The notes beneath the pieces are model-generated. The model saw only the letters and a program-made list of their open reading frames with translations. It was not told where the DNA came from and searched no databases. From contig DASWMI010000208.1 of assembly GCA_036399835.1 (NCBI GenBank), positions 1 through 28,175 of the forward strand: a DNA stretch of 28,175 nucleotides, written 5' to 3'. Each line of letters opens with the position of its first letter. The stretch's first letter is position 1. Below, in pieces: positions 17,165 through 24,953 of this stretch. Position numbers and translations under genes: made by a program. The DNA is from DASYML01 sp036399835. Its GTDB lineage: Bacteria; Acidobacteriota; Blastocatellia; Pyrinomonadales; Pyrinomonadaceae.

Positions 17165-17432
17165 GATAAAAGGTTAGAGGACACCGGAGCATGGCTCGAC
17201 CCGAAAATCAAGAGCGTTCGGGGAACGCATCAGGTGTCAAAAACAGCCCAAAAAACCGATGTTAGGAATTGTTAGCCAGAAGCTTCGTGGGGGAATCAGG
17301 CAAACCATGCATCAGATGCGGGGACAGATAGTTAAGATGCATCTTTCGGGCGATTTTTTCCAGAATTTTGTAACATTTGCAGGCGAGACCGAGAGGGAGA
17401 CCAAAGCCTGAAGGATCAATGGTTTAAGTGGG

Positions 17433-17455
17433 AAATAAAGCCCGCGCGAGGCGGG
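17433..17455 (-). terminator. intrinsic terminator of lptD
   Basis: Ten bases past the lptD stop, on the minus strand CCCGC (17455-17451) pairs with GCGGG (17445-17441) around CTCGC and is followed by CTTTATTT. The stem is short but GC-only and is followed by a T-rich tail. Confidence 0.6.
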
Positions 17456-17464
17456 TCGCTGTTG

Positions 17465-20062
17465 TTAGCGGAAATGCTGTCCGATCTGTTCCGTCCCGAA
17501 AGTGCCTATGCCGTTGAGACGGAAGCTGAAGACATAGCGGTTTTCGTGGCGCAGGCCGACATTAAAGTGGAAATATTGAACCGTCACGGCGCAGCAATCC
17601 CAGGTATAGCCGAGCGTGGCCGTAGAGCTTCTCAGCGAGCGGCTGCCCCTGCCTCCTCGATTCTGAAAATCGAAGAAGAGTGAGACGCCGCCGTAAAGCC
17701 CGCGCTCCTGCGTGCCCAAGAAAAGCGACGGACTCCATTGCGAGCCGCGCAGCGTCCCAGGCTCTTTGCCGCGCGCATCAGCGAAGCGCGCCAGCGAGGG
17801 CGAAAGCTCTATCGCACGCGTGTAATAGAAGGTCTGGTAAGCTTGCAAGAGTGCGCGCGTGAGGCCGAAGGTCGAAGACAAAGTGCGCAGCCCCCCGCCC
17901 TGCACGTCCAAGTCTGTACGCACATCCGCAAACAGATTCCGGCGTGGACGATACCGCGCCTCTATATTCAAGGGCGAGAAGCGACGCGGGACGCCGCCAT
18001 AGCTAAAACCTGAAAAGGTGCTGATCGGGTAGAACTGGTTGCGCCTGCCCGGAATCAGCGCCCCGCCAAAATACGGGTCGAAGAAATACTTGCCGCGCAC
18101 CATAATTGTCAGCGCCTCGTAGGGCTGAAACGAGAGCGGGTTCTTCCGGCCATTGACTTTGGCGGCAGCCGCGCTATTGACGTTCTCGGTCGAGCGCCGC
18201 GTAAAGAAGCGATTCGCCAGGCCGAACTCTATCTCGTTGGTGTCGGCAATCGTGTCCGTGTTATCGAAGCGTATGAGGCGCTCGAAATTCGAGTTGCCGC
18301 TAATCTTGCGATAGACAAAGTAAGGCTCTATGACATGGCGGAAGAAGAAAGAGCCGTCGCGGTGGCGGAAGTTGCGCGCCAGCGCGGGCGGGCGCACGTC
18401 CAGCTCAAACTCGCCGTAGCCGCGCACGACATCTCGGCTCAGGACAAGGCGCGTCGTCGGGTCAATCGAATTTGAATAGTAAGTTCCGCGCAGGCCAGCC
18501 GTCGCCGTCACGGACCAGCCGCCCGCGTTGAGTGGAATTTCAAAACGCGGGTGGACATCCAGGCGCTGCACGATGGAAGGCGTGATGACGGGCATCCCGC
18601 CTTCCGTCTCAAGATTAAAGAGACCGGCATCCTCGACCGTCTCTTTACGGCTCACGCCTTCCAACCCGCCCTCGAAGGAGAAATAGACCGGCACGCGCTC
18701 GAAGTAGCGCAAGGCCGAGGGCCGCTTGTCGAGCGTGATGCTTGGCAGCTCGCGTATACGCACGCGCGAGTTTTCGAGCGAAGTTACTTTCGTCCGCGCC
18801 AGAAAGTTAAAGCTGTAGTCTCCGAAATTTTTGTTGACGAAGACCTGCGAGCGCTCTTCGGGCGAGATGGCCTGCTGAATCGTGTCGGAGAAGACCTGCC
18901 GGAAAGCCAGGTTGGAGGTGATGTTGACATCCGCGGCGGCGATAAAGCCGTTCGGGAAATAGTGTACGCCGTCAACATAAAAGGTCGAGCCGCCCTGGTC
19001 CTGATTCTCCGCGCTCGCCTTTGGACCAAAGATGCGATCCTTGACGGCGTAAAAACCGAAGTTGAGAAACGAGCGCGAGTTGGCGCGCGTCCTGACATCC
19101 GCGCCGAGACCAATCCCGCGCCGCGTGTAGATGTCGTTGCGCAGGGTCACATCGGCAGAGCGACCGAGCGTCTGGTAGTAAGCATTCGAGACGCGGAAAC
19201 CCTTATTGCCGGAGCCGCTGAAGGTCGGCGTCAGAAATCCGGAAGCCCTGTCCTGCCGCTTGATGGAAACCGAAGCGTAAGGCAGATAGACGAGCGGCAT
19301 GTTCTTGACGCGAAACGTAGGACCTTTGACGCGCACGCGGTCGCCGATCTTAATCTCTGCGCGCTTGGCCCTGAAGCTCCACTTCGGCACGTCGTCCTCG
19401 CAGGCAGTAATCAGCGCGTTGATGGCGACGATGGTATCGAGGCTGACCTTCTCCACGCTGTCTGCTGTGAAGTAGATGCGCGTGCCGTCCTGCGTCTGGT
19501 TGGTAAATCCCGTCGAGTTGACGAAGAAGCCTGTCTTGGTCCGGTAATTCCATTCGGCGCGCGTGCCGGTGATACGCTGCTGGTCGCCCTGGTCAAAGAC
19601 AACGTTGCCTTCCGCGATGACCTTATTGGTCGCGTCGTAAACCGTGATCTTGTCTGCCTGCAAACGGTAAGTACCGATGCGCGCGTCAACGTCGCCCTCA
19701 TAAGTCACGACGCGGGCCGTCTCAGGTCCAGAGACAGTCTGCTTGTCCGCATCCACGCGCAGCTCTTCGATAGAGACTCCGACGTTACCATCCTTGACGG
19801 GCAGAGGCTTGCGCACGGGCTGGTCCTGTTGAAGCGGGTTGACGTTGGGCGTGTCCGTGATTGGGTTCGTGACCTTGCGGTCAACGGGGTTGGTCTGCTG
19901 CGCAAACACGGCGCGCGGGGCAAAGACACAGAGACAGAGCAACGCGAGAAACGCAAATGCCTTCGGTGTGCGCGAGTTTAAAGAGGAAGCCGAGATGCGC
20001 AAAAAGGAGTCGAAACCTCCCGCAGGGCCTTGTCGAAGCGCGCACTCAAACCGAAGTCTCAA
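17465..20062 (-). CDS. lptD: LPS-assembly outer-membrane protein LptD
   Basis: LptD is the outer-membrane beta-barrel that inserts lipopolysaccharide into the outer leaflet, fed by the LptA bridge. The 865-residue frame has a signal peptide (FAFLALLCLCVFAPRAVFA), an OstA/LptA-like periplasmic domain (about 95-235: YEGDVDARIGTYRLQADKIT, VIAEGNVVF) with the family signature ITACEDDVPKWSFRAKRAEI, then a long beta-barrel ending in YTWDCCAVTVQY. Cys221 and the Cys823-Cys824 pair correspond to cysteines used in the E. coli disulfides, but no equivalent of the N-terminal Cys31 follows the signal peptide. The start is uncertain: the frame opens with TTG at 20062; TTG at 20002, with GGGAGG about 13 nt upstream, gives a cleaner signal peptide. 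It lies 109 bp downstream of a membrane mannosyltransferase gene and may be co-transcribed. Confidence 0.93.
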   Translation of the reverse strand: MRLRFECALRQGPAGGFDSFLRISASSLNSRTPKAFAFLALLCLCVFAPRAVFAQQTNPVDRKVTNPITDTPNVNPLQQDQPVRKPLPVKDGNVGVSIEELRVDADKQTVSGPETARVVTYEGDVDARIGTYRLQADKITVYDATNKVIAEGNVVFDQGDQQRITGTRAEWNYRTKTGFFVNSTGFTNQTQDGTRIYFTADSVEKVSLDTIVAINALITACEDDVPKWSFRAKRAEIKIGDRVRVKGPTFRVKNMPLVYLPYASVSIKRQDRASGFLTPTFSGSGNKGFRVSNAYYQTLGRSADVTLRNDIYTRRGIGLGADVRTRANSRSFLNFGFYAVKDRIFGPKASAENQDQGGSTFYVDGVHYFPNGFIAAADVNITSNLAFRQVFSDTIQQAISPEERSQVFVNKNFGDYSFNFLARTKVTSLENSRVRIRELPSITLDKRPSALRYFERVPVYFSFEGGLEGVSRKETVEDAGLFNLETEGGMPVITPSIVQRLDVHPRFEIPLNAGGWSVTATAGLRGTYYSNSIDPTTRLVLSRDVVRGYGEFELDVRPPALARNFRHRDGSFFFRHVIEPYFVYRKISGNSNFERLIRFDNTDTIADTNEIEFGLANRFFTRRSTENVNSAAAAKVNGRKNPLSFQPYEALTIMVRGKYFFDPYFGGALIPGRRNQFYPISTFSGFSYGGVPRRFSPLNIEARYRPRRNLFADVRTDLDVQGGGLRTLSSTFGLTRALLQAYQTFYYTRAIELSPSLARFADARGKEPGTLRGSQWSPSLFLGTQERGLYGGVSLFFDFQNRGGRGSRSLRSSTATLGYTWDCCAVTVQYFHFNVGLRHENRYVFSFRLNGIGTFGTEQIGQHFR

Positions 20063-20171
20063 ACCTGCATCGAGCGAGAGCGCGCCGGATTTCTTTCAAG
20101 AGCAAACGGATGCTAACACGAAAGCATAGGAAAGACGAAAAGACGCAAGACGCGTGCATCATCAATCGTCT

Positions 20172-21371
20172 TTAAACCATAGCGAGGCTAAAGCGTGCGG
20201 CGAAGAGCGCGGCGAGGAGTCCGAGCAGGGCGATAAAGATGGTGCGAATAGTTTGGTCCAGACGCGGGCCGCGTCCGGCGCGTGCGAGGACGATGAAGAC
20301 CGGGAAGATAGTCATCACGTAACGGTCAACTCCCTGCAAGGTGTTGGACGAGAGCGGCACGATCACGGAGAGCAGCGTGTAGAGCGCGAGCGCCCATTCG
20401 CGCCGTTTGAGCAAGACGAACCCGCAGGCAAAGGCGAGGATGGCCGAAGCAAAGTTTAAGAGCTTGAAATTCCATGTCGTGACGATGAGGCGAAAATGGA
20501 CCAGGTAATCATAGAGCGGGCTGAGGAAAAAGCTGTAGCTGCGTCCCCAGGCTGCCTGCGCGTCTTTGAAAGCGAGCGCGTTGCCGGTTAAAAAATGCAG
20601 GTAGAGCATAAAGGACAGCAGACCGAGAGGGATGAGCAGCAGGCTCGCGGCCTTCATCTTTAACTTGAATCCGTGTTGCTGCCAGTAAAGCATAGAGAGC
20701 GCGGGCAGCAGCAGAATCCCGCCGACGCGCGTCGCGGAAGCCAGCGCGCCGAGCACACAGGCGGTCCACCAGGCATCGCGCCGTGCCGCGTAAAAGCTCC
20801 CGACCGTCAAACACAGGAAGAGGGATTCCGTGAGCGGCAGCGAGAAGAAGTAGCTCACGGGAAAAGCCGCCGTGTAAAAGACCGCGCGGTCCGCGCAACC
20901 TTCATCGCACCCGAAGGCGAGAGCCGTCTTGTGCAGCAGGATTAGCGCTGCCAGCAAAAAGATATTCGAGAGCGCCATCCCGGTCAGCGGCAGCTCGCCC
21001 GTTATCATGCCGCCCAGCCAGAGGACCATCGGATAGAGAGGAAAGTAGGCCCAGGTGTGCTGGCTTTCCGCAGTGAAAGGGCCTCGTTCGTATCCTCCAC
21101 CCGCGATGCCCATGTACCAGTTGGCGTCCGCCGCCTGCGCCAGTTGGACCAGCTTCTGAGGAATACTTCTCTGGTCCAGCGACAGCTCCGCCTCCTTGAC
21201 CTGCCTGCCAAAACTCTTGGTCGGAATGGAGAGGTACGCCGTCAGAATAAAGATCGTAAAGACGAGTATTCTCGTCAGCAGAAAGGCGAAGAGAGCCGCG
21301 CGGACGCTCTGGTCCAGAGCGATGCTGCGCAGCAGCTTGCGGCCCGGCAGTGATTGTTTGAGGTAGAGCAT
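20172..21371 (-). CDS. integral-membrane mannosyltransferase-like protein (PIG-V/GT-C type)
   Basis: A 399-residue, strongly hydrophobic protein with about eight to ten predicted transmembrane helices. Features of PIG-V-like GT-C enzymes include the first-loop segment ADANWYMGIAGGGYE, HTWAYFPLYPMVL, and PVSYFFSLPLTESLFL followed by SATRVGGILLLPAL. Such enzymes take a sugar from a polyprenyl-phosphate carrier and add it to lipid- or protein-linked glycans on the outer side of the membrane. The substrate cannot be read from sequence. The gene sits between lptD and lpxB, so a role in an envelope glycan is plausible. The ATG at 21371 has only a weak ribosome site. It is divergent from lpxB, with about 170 bp between the two starts. 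Confidence 0.8.
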   Translation of the reverse strand: MLYLKQSLPGRKLLRSIALDQSVRAALFAFLLTRILVFTIFILTAYLSIPTKSFGRQVKEAELSLDQRSIPQKLVQLAQAADANWYMGIAGGGYERGPFTAESQHTWAYFPLYPMVLWLGGMITGELPLTGMALSNIFLLAALILLHKTALAFGCDEGCADRAVFYTAAFPVSYFFSLPLTESLFLCLTVGSFYAARRDAWWTACVLGALASATRVGGILLLPALSMLYWQQHGFKLKMKAASLLLIPLGLLSFMLYLHFLTGNALAFKDAQAAWGRSYSFFLSPLYDYLVHFRLIVTTWNFKLLNFASAILAFACGFVLLKRREWALALYTLLSVIVPLSSNTLQGVDRYVMTIFPVFIVLARAGRGPRLDQTIRTIFIALLGLLAALFAARFSLAMV

Positions 21372-21542
21372 TTCAATATCGAGCTTGAGCCGAAACGGTC
21401 AGTGATGAATGATGAAGTCTGGGCTGAAAGGCTTTTATCTTTCTCTGCCGTCAAAGCAATGCTCTTTTATTCCGCGTTCATCGTTAATACTTGTTCTTTA
21501 TCGGAGCGGGCGGCTGTCTGCTCTTCTGCTATTATATTTCGG

Positions 21543-22724
21543 ATGGCGTCTGAACAACTGCGTCTGATGATCGTGGCGGGCGAGCCTTCGGGCGACGCGC
21601 ATGCCGCCGCGCTGGTGCGTGCGCTCGAAGAGCGAGCGCCGCAAGTCGGCTTTGAATTCTTCGGCGCGACCGGCGCTCTGATGCGCGCGGCTGGCGTCCG
21701 CTCCGTCGTCCGCTCTGATGACCTGTCGATCATCGGCCTGCTCGAAATCGCGCGCGCTTTGCCGAAATTCTGGCGCGCCTTTCGCGCCCTCAAACGCGCC
21801 GCCAGAGAGCAGAGGCCGGATGCTGTGATACTCGTTGACTGGCCCGATTTTAACCTCCGGCTGGCACGCGCCCTGCACCGTCGCGGCCTGCGCATTATCT
21901 ACTACATCAGCCCTCAGCTCTGGGCCTGGCGCTCCTACCGTGCGCGCAGCCTTCGCCGCGATGTGGACCAACTGCTCGCTATTCTTCCCTTCGAGCCTGA
22001 ATGGTATGCCGCACGCGACATCAGGCAGGTAGAGTTTGTCGGCCACCCGCTGGCGGGCGAAGTCTGCGCGCGCTATGACCGCGCGGAATTCTGTCGCCGC
22101 AACAGGCTGGACCAGTCGCGGCCTATCATCGCGCTCCTGCCGGGCAGCCGCCGCAAAGAACTCGAACGCATCCTCCCGCCGATGCTTGAAGCGGCGCGCC
22201 TCATCCACAACGCGCGCCCGGACATCCAGTTCGTCATCCCGCTCGCACGCAATCGAGCACCGTCGGAGGCCGAAGCGATCATCAAACGCGCCAACAGCAA
22301 CGGCTCTTCAATAGAATCTGCGTTGCGCATCACGCAGCACGAGACGCGCGAGGCGCTCGCGGCATCTGACGCGGCGGCGGTCGCCAGCGGCACGGCCACG
22401 CTCGAAGCGGCCATCCTCAATACGCCGCTCGTCATCGTCTACAAGGAATCCACGCTCAACTGGCACGCGCTCGGCAGCCTCATCAAGACAGAGCATTACG
22501 GCCTCGTCAACCTCGTCGCGGGCCGCAGGCTCGCCACCGAGCTAATCCAAAACGAATTAAGCGGCGAACGCCTCGCCAAAGAATTACTCGCCCTGCTGGA
22601 CCAGCAACGCAACGAAGCGATGCGTAGGAGCTTACGCGAAGTGACCGCGCAGCTCGGCACGGGCGGAGCATCAAAGCGCGCCGCAGAGACAATCATCCAG
22701 TCAGTTCGCAGATGGAAGAGCTAA
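21543..22724 (+). CDS. lpxB: lipid-A-disaccharide synthase LpxB
   Basis: LpxB (GT19) joins lipid X to UDP-diacylglucosamine, forming the tetra-acylated lipid A disaccharide at the inner face of the cytoplasmic membrane. The 393-residue protein begins MASEQLRLMIVAGEPSGDAH; the GEPSGD motif is diagnostic. Others are VDWPDFNLRLA (about 99-109), YYISPQLWAWR, ILPFEPEWY, VEFVGHPL and LLPGSRRKE, with SGTATLEAAILNTPLVIVYK near the donor site. I place the start at 21543 although the frame is open from 21354, because the extra 63 residues do not resemble the family. No Shine-Dalgarno is seen; TATTAT at 21530-21535 ends 7 nt before the ATG, which would suit a leaderless transcript. It converges on lpxD with 62 bp between stops and no obvious terminator. 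Confidence 0.95.
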   Translation: MASEQLRLMIVAGEPSGDAHAAALVRALEERAPQVGFEFFGATGALMRAAGVRSVVRSDDLSIIGLLEIARALPKFWRAFRALKRAAREQRPDAVILVDWPDFNLRLARALHRRGLRIIYYISPQLWAWRSYRARSLRRDVDQLLAILPFEPEWYAARDIRQVEFVGHPLAGEVCARYDRAEFCRRNRLDQSRPIIALLPGSRRKELERILPPMLEAARLIHNARPDIQFVIPLARNRAPSEAEAIIKRANSNGSSIESALRITQHETREALAASDAAAVASGTATLEAAILNTPLVIVYKESTLNWHALGSLIKTEHYGLVNLVAGRRLATELIQNELSGERLAKELLALLDQQRNEAMRRSLREVTAQLGTGGASKRAAETIIQSVRRWKS

Positions 22725-22786
22725 CACACACCCGACTGTTGTAGTAACTTATAAATGACAAAGCGAAAGCCATTCTTGTTCATCAC

Positions 22787-23836
22787 TCATTTCTCTTCAA
22801 GCTTCTTTGCCAGCTCTTTCAACTGCTCGCGCAACTCTTTGACCTCTTCGCGCAGTTGAGGCAGGCGATTGACGTGCGCGTTGATGCGTTTGTATTGATC
22901 GAGCGGCTGCACTGGCACGCCCCACCAGACACCCGGACGGACAATCTTGCCCGGCAGCACGCCCGCCTTCGAGCCGATGATGGCTCCGCTCTGCACGCGC
23001 GCATGGTCGCCCATCCCGACCTGCCCGCCGATGATGGCATCATCCTCTATCACCGTACTGCCGGAGATGCCCGTCTGCGCGGCGATAACCACGCGCTCGC
23101 CAATCTGTACGTTGTGCGCCACCTGGACCAGATTATCAATCTTCGTCGCGCGCCCGATTCTCGTCTGGCCCAGAGCGCCGCGATCAACGCAAGTATGCGC
23201 GCCCAACTCAACGTCATCCTCTATGAGAACAGTCCCGCGCTGCGGAAACTTGTGGCGAAAATTATTTTCATCAGGCACGTAGCCGAAGCCGTCCGCGCCG
23301 AGGACCACCCCCGCGTGCAGAATGACGCGGTCGCCGAGCGTCACACGGTCGTAAAGCACCACGTTCGGATAAATCAAACAATCGCGGCCCACGCTTGAAT
23401 CATCGCCGACGATTGTTCCCGCGTGAATCTGTGTCCCAGCGCCGATGCGCGCTCGCTCGCCTATGTTGACGTGTGGACCAATAAAAGCGAGCGCATCAAC
23501 TTCGGCGCTCGCGGCGATAATCGCGGAAGGGTGAATCGCCGGCGGCCAGCGTTTCGGCGGGTGCAGTATCTCTGCGATAAGGGCGAAGGCGAGCTTGGGC
23601 CGCGCCGTTTCGATGCGACAGGCGAAATCCGTCTGCGCGCCCTCCGGCACAATCAAACAGGAAGCGCGGCTGGTCTCGGCCTCCTTCAGTCGCTCGCGGT
23701 CTTCGACAAAAGCAATCGCGCCCTCTTCAGCATTCAAGAGGTCCGCGACATTCCTAACTCGAACATTGCCGTCGCCGACCACGCGCCCGCCTACGCTTTG
23801 AGCAAGCTCGGCAACCGTTTTCTGTATTGAGTTCAT
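22787..23836 (-). CDS. lpxD: UDP-3-O-acylglucosamine N-acyltransferase LpxD
   Basis: LpxD adds the second acyl chain, from acyl-ACP, to the amino group of UDP-3-O-acylglucosamine in lipid A synthesis. The 349-residue protein has the N-terminal uridine-binding domain (about 1-100), then left-handed beta-helix hexapeptide repeats (about 103-310: IHPSAIIAASAEVDALAFIG onward) and a C-terminal charged helix (about 322-349). His241 in NLVQVAHNVQIGE is the expected catalytic base. VLGADGFGYVPDENNFRHKF and GAHTCVDRGALGQTRIG are typical of the family. It lies 34 bp downstream of lpxA on the same strand, most likely in one operon; fabZ, which often stands between them, is absent. The ribosome site before the ATG is weak. 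Confidence 0.95.
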   Translation of the reverse strand: MNSIQKTVAELAQSVGGRVVGDGNVRVRNVADLLNAEEGAIAFVEDRERLKEAETSRASCLIVPEGAQTDFACRIETARPKLAFALIAEILHPPKRWPPAIHPSAIIAASAEVDALAFIGPHVNIGERARIGAGTQIHAGTIVGDDSSVGRDCLIYPNVVLYDRVTLGDRVILHAGVVLGADGFGYVPDENNFRHKFPQRGTVLIEDDVELGAHTCVDRGALGQTRIGRATKIDNLVQVAHNVQIGERVVIAAQTGISGSTVIEDDAIIGGQVGMGDHARVQSGAIIGSKAGVLPGKIVRPGVWWGVPVQPLDQYKRINAHVNRLPQLREEVKELREQLKELAKKLEEK

Positions 23837-23870
23837 TTTTTATCAGGACCGATTTTTCAAGAGCCGGCTG

Positions 23871-24677
23871 CTAAAGGACCCGGGCTTCCTCTTCATCACC
23901 GAGGCTCAGACGCTCGCGCGTAAAGCCTCTGTCGGATGCGCGTATAAAATCAATCAGGTGAGCTACGTTCTCATCATCAAGCTCTGCCATCCGCGCGAGT
24001 GCCTCTGCGAGCGGCAGCGCAGAGCGGAACAATAGTCTGTAAGCATCCTTGAGCACGCGGCGCTCCGCCGCAGAGAATCCTCCACGACGCAGGCCCACAG
24101 CGTTTAGCCCGCGCACGCGAGCGGGATTCCCATCCGTCGTCAAGAACGGCAACACATCCTGCACGATCTTCGATTTACCGCCGACCATCGCATAACGCCC
24201 GAAGCGCGTGAACTGGTGCGCGCCGACGTTTGAAGCCAGGAAGACATGGTCTTCTACCAGCACGTGCCCGGCGAGCGCCGCCCCGTTGGCAAAGATATTA
24301 TCGTCTCCGACCAGGCAATTATGCGCGACGTGTACGCCGATCATCAAAAAGTTGCGCGACCCCAGGCGAGTCGCTTTTCCCTCGCCGCTCGCGCGATGGA
24401 GCGTAGCCCCTTCACGTATCAGGTTATCGTCGCCGATAAAGAGGCGGCTCGCTTCCCCCTTGAACTTTACGTCCTGCGGCTCGCCTCCTAAAACGGCATG
24501 TTCAAAAACCCTGTTGCGGCATCCCAGAGTGGTAAACCGCTTGATGACGGCGTGCGAGGCAATCTCGCAGCCAGCGCCGATTGAGACATCCGCCTCGACA
24601 ATCGCGTATGGTCCGATGCGCGCATCAGAGGCGATTTCCGCGCGCGCGTCTATCACTGCTGTCGGGTGAATCTTCAT
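23871..24677 (-). CDS. lpxA: UDP-N-acetylglucosamine O-acyltransferase LpxA
   Basis: LpxA performs the first step of lipid A synthesis, moving a 3-hydroxyacyl chain from ACP to the 3-OH of UDP-GlcNAc. I start at the ATG at 24677, giving 268 residues beginning MKIHPTAVIDARAEIASDAR as in other LpxA proteins. An in-frame ATG at 24713 would add 12 residues. Left-handed beta-helix hexapeptides cover about 1-190. His119 in GVHVAHNCLVGDDN matches the catalytic His125 of E. coli. GGEPQDVKFKGEASRLFIGD, HQFTRFGRYAMVGG and TDGNPARVRGLNAVGLRR are family signatures, and a helical C-terminal domain follows. It is the first gene of the lpxA-lpxD pair and is divergent from a radical SAM lipid enzyme. Confidence 0.94.
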   Translation of the reverse strand: MKIHPTAVIDARAEIASDARIGPYAIVEADVSIGAGCEIASHAVIKRFTTLGCRNRVFEHAVLGGEPQDVKFKGEASRLFIGDDNLIREGATLHRASGEGKATRLGSRNFLMIGVHVAHNCLVGDDNIFANGAALAGHVLVEDHVFLASNVGAHQFTRFGRYAMVGGKSKIVQDVLPFLTTDGNPARVRGLNAVGLRRGGFSAAERRVLKDAYRLLFRSALPLAEALARMAELDDENVAHLIDFIRASDRGFTRERLSLGDEEEARVL

Positions 24678-24719
24678 CTCTTTGGCATCGGGCCGGTTTC
24701 CGAGATAGTACATCTTCAA

Positions 24720-24953
24720 AACGTGAATCGTAAATCGTCCATCATCAACGGCTGAAATGCTTTTTCCATCAACGCATTAAAGACGCACGTTGGACCTTGT
24801 TTCGCCTTGCCTTTACCATTTAATGTCACTATCATGTCTCGTTGCAAAGCTTTGCGCACGAGTCATGTGCCGGGCCGAAGCGAGCCGTCAAAATATTATC
24901 TGGCATTTTTATTAGAACGCGCCATCGTGCGCTTATCCTAAAGGAGACGATTC
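24720..24953. promoter_or_regulatory. divergent control region between lpxA and the radical SAM gene
   Basis: This gap must carry the promoters of both genes. It has a perfect 12-bp palindrome GCAAAGCTTTGC at 24844-24855 near its middle, a possible operator. AT-rich hexamers such as TATTAT (near 24895) and TTTAAT (near 24820) could be -10 elements for the plus strand, but no well-spaced -35 partner was found. Confidence 0.35.
24942..24946 (+). promoter_or_regulatory. ribosome binding site that sets a TTG start
   Basis: AGGAG, 7 nt before the TTG at 24954. No ATG or GTG with an equivalent site is nearby, so the TTG start is well supported. Confidence 0.7.

Larger units (their letters stand above)
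17152..17464. other. 313-bp intergenic region with palindromes upstream of the second protease gene
   Basis: No gene is visible. It contains the perfect 12-bp palindrome AAGATGCATCTT at 17334-17345, a second ATGCATC at 17307 exactly 30 bp from the ATGCATC of the palindrome, and a GCGTTC/GAACGC inverted repeat (17214-17219 and 17223-17228). A consensus TTGACA is present on the minus strand near 17240, without a matching -10. The spacing of the ATGCATC sites by three helical turns would suit a dimeric regulator, but this is inference only. Confidence 0.4.

Noticed and set aside
17295..17435. Plus-strand sequence resembling a cyclic-di-GMP (GEMM) riboswitch (GGCAAACCATGC, GGGGACA, CAAAGCC)
   Set aside because: The conserved core is in the wrong order and spacing, and no plus-strand gene lies downstream. 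The matches are probably chance.
18551..19981. Long plus-strand open frame of 476 codons
   Set aside because: It is antisense to lptD, which has strong family signatures. The composition is Arg/Asp/Val-rich as expected of a shadow frame.
21354..21542. N-terminal extension of LpxB (63 residues)
   Set aside because: It does not resemble LpxB and overlaps the control region and start of the divergent mannosyltransferase gene.
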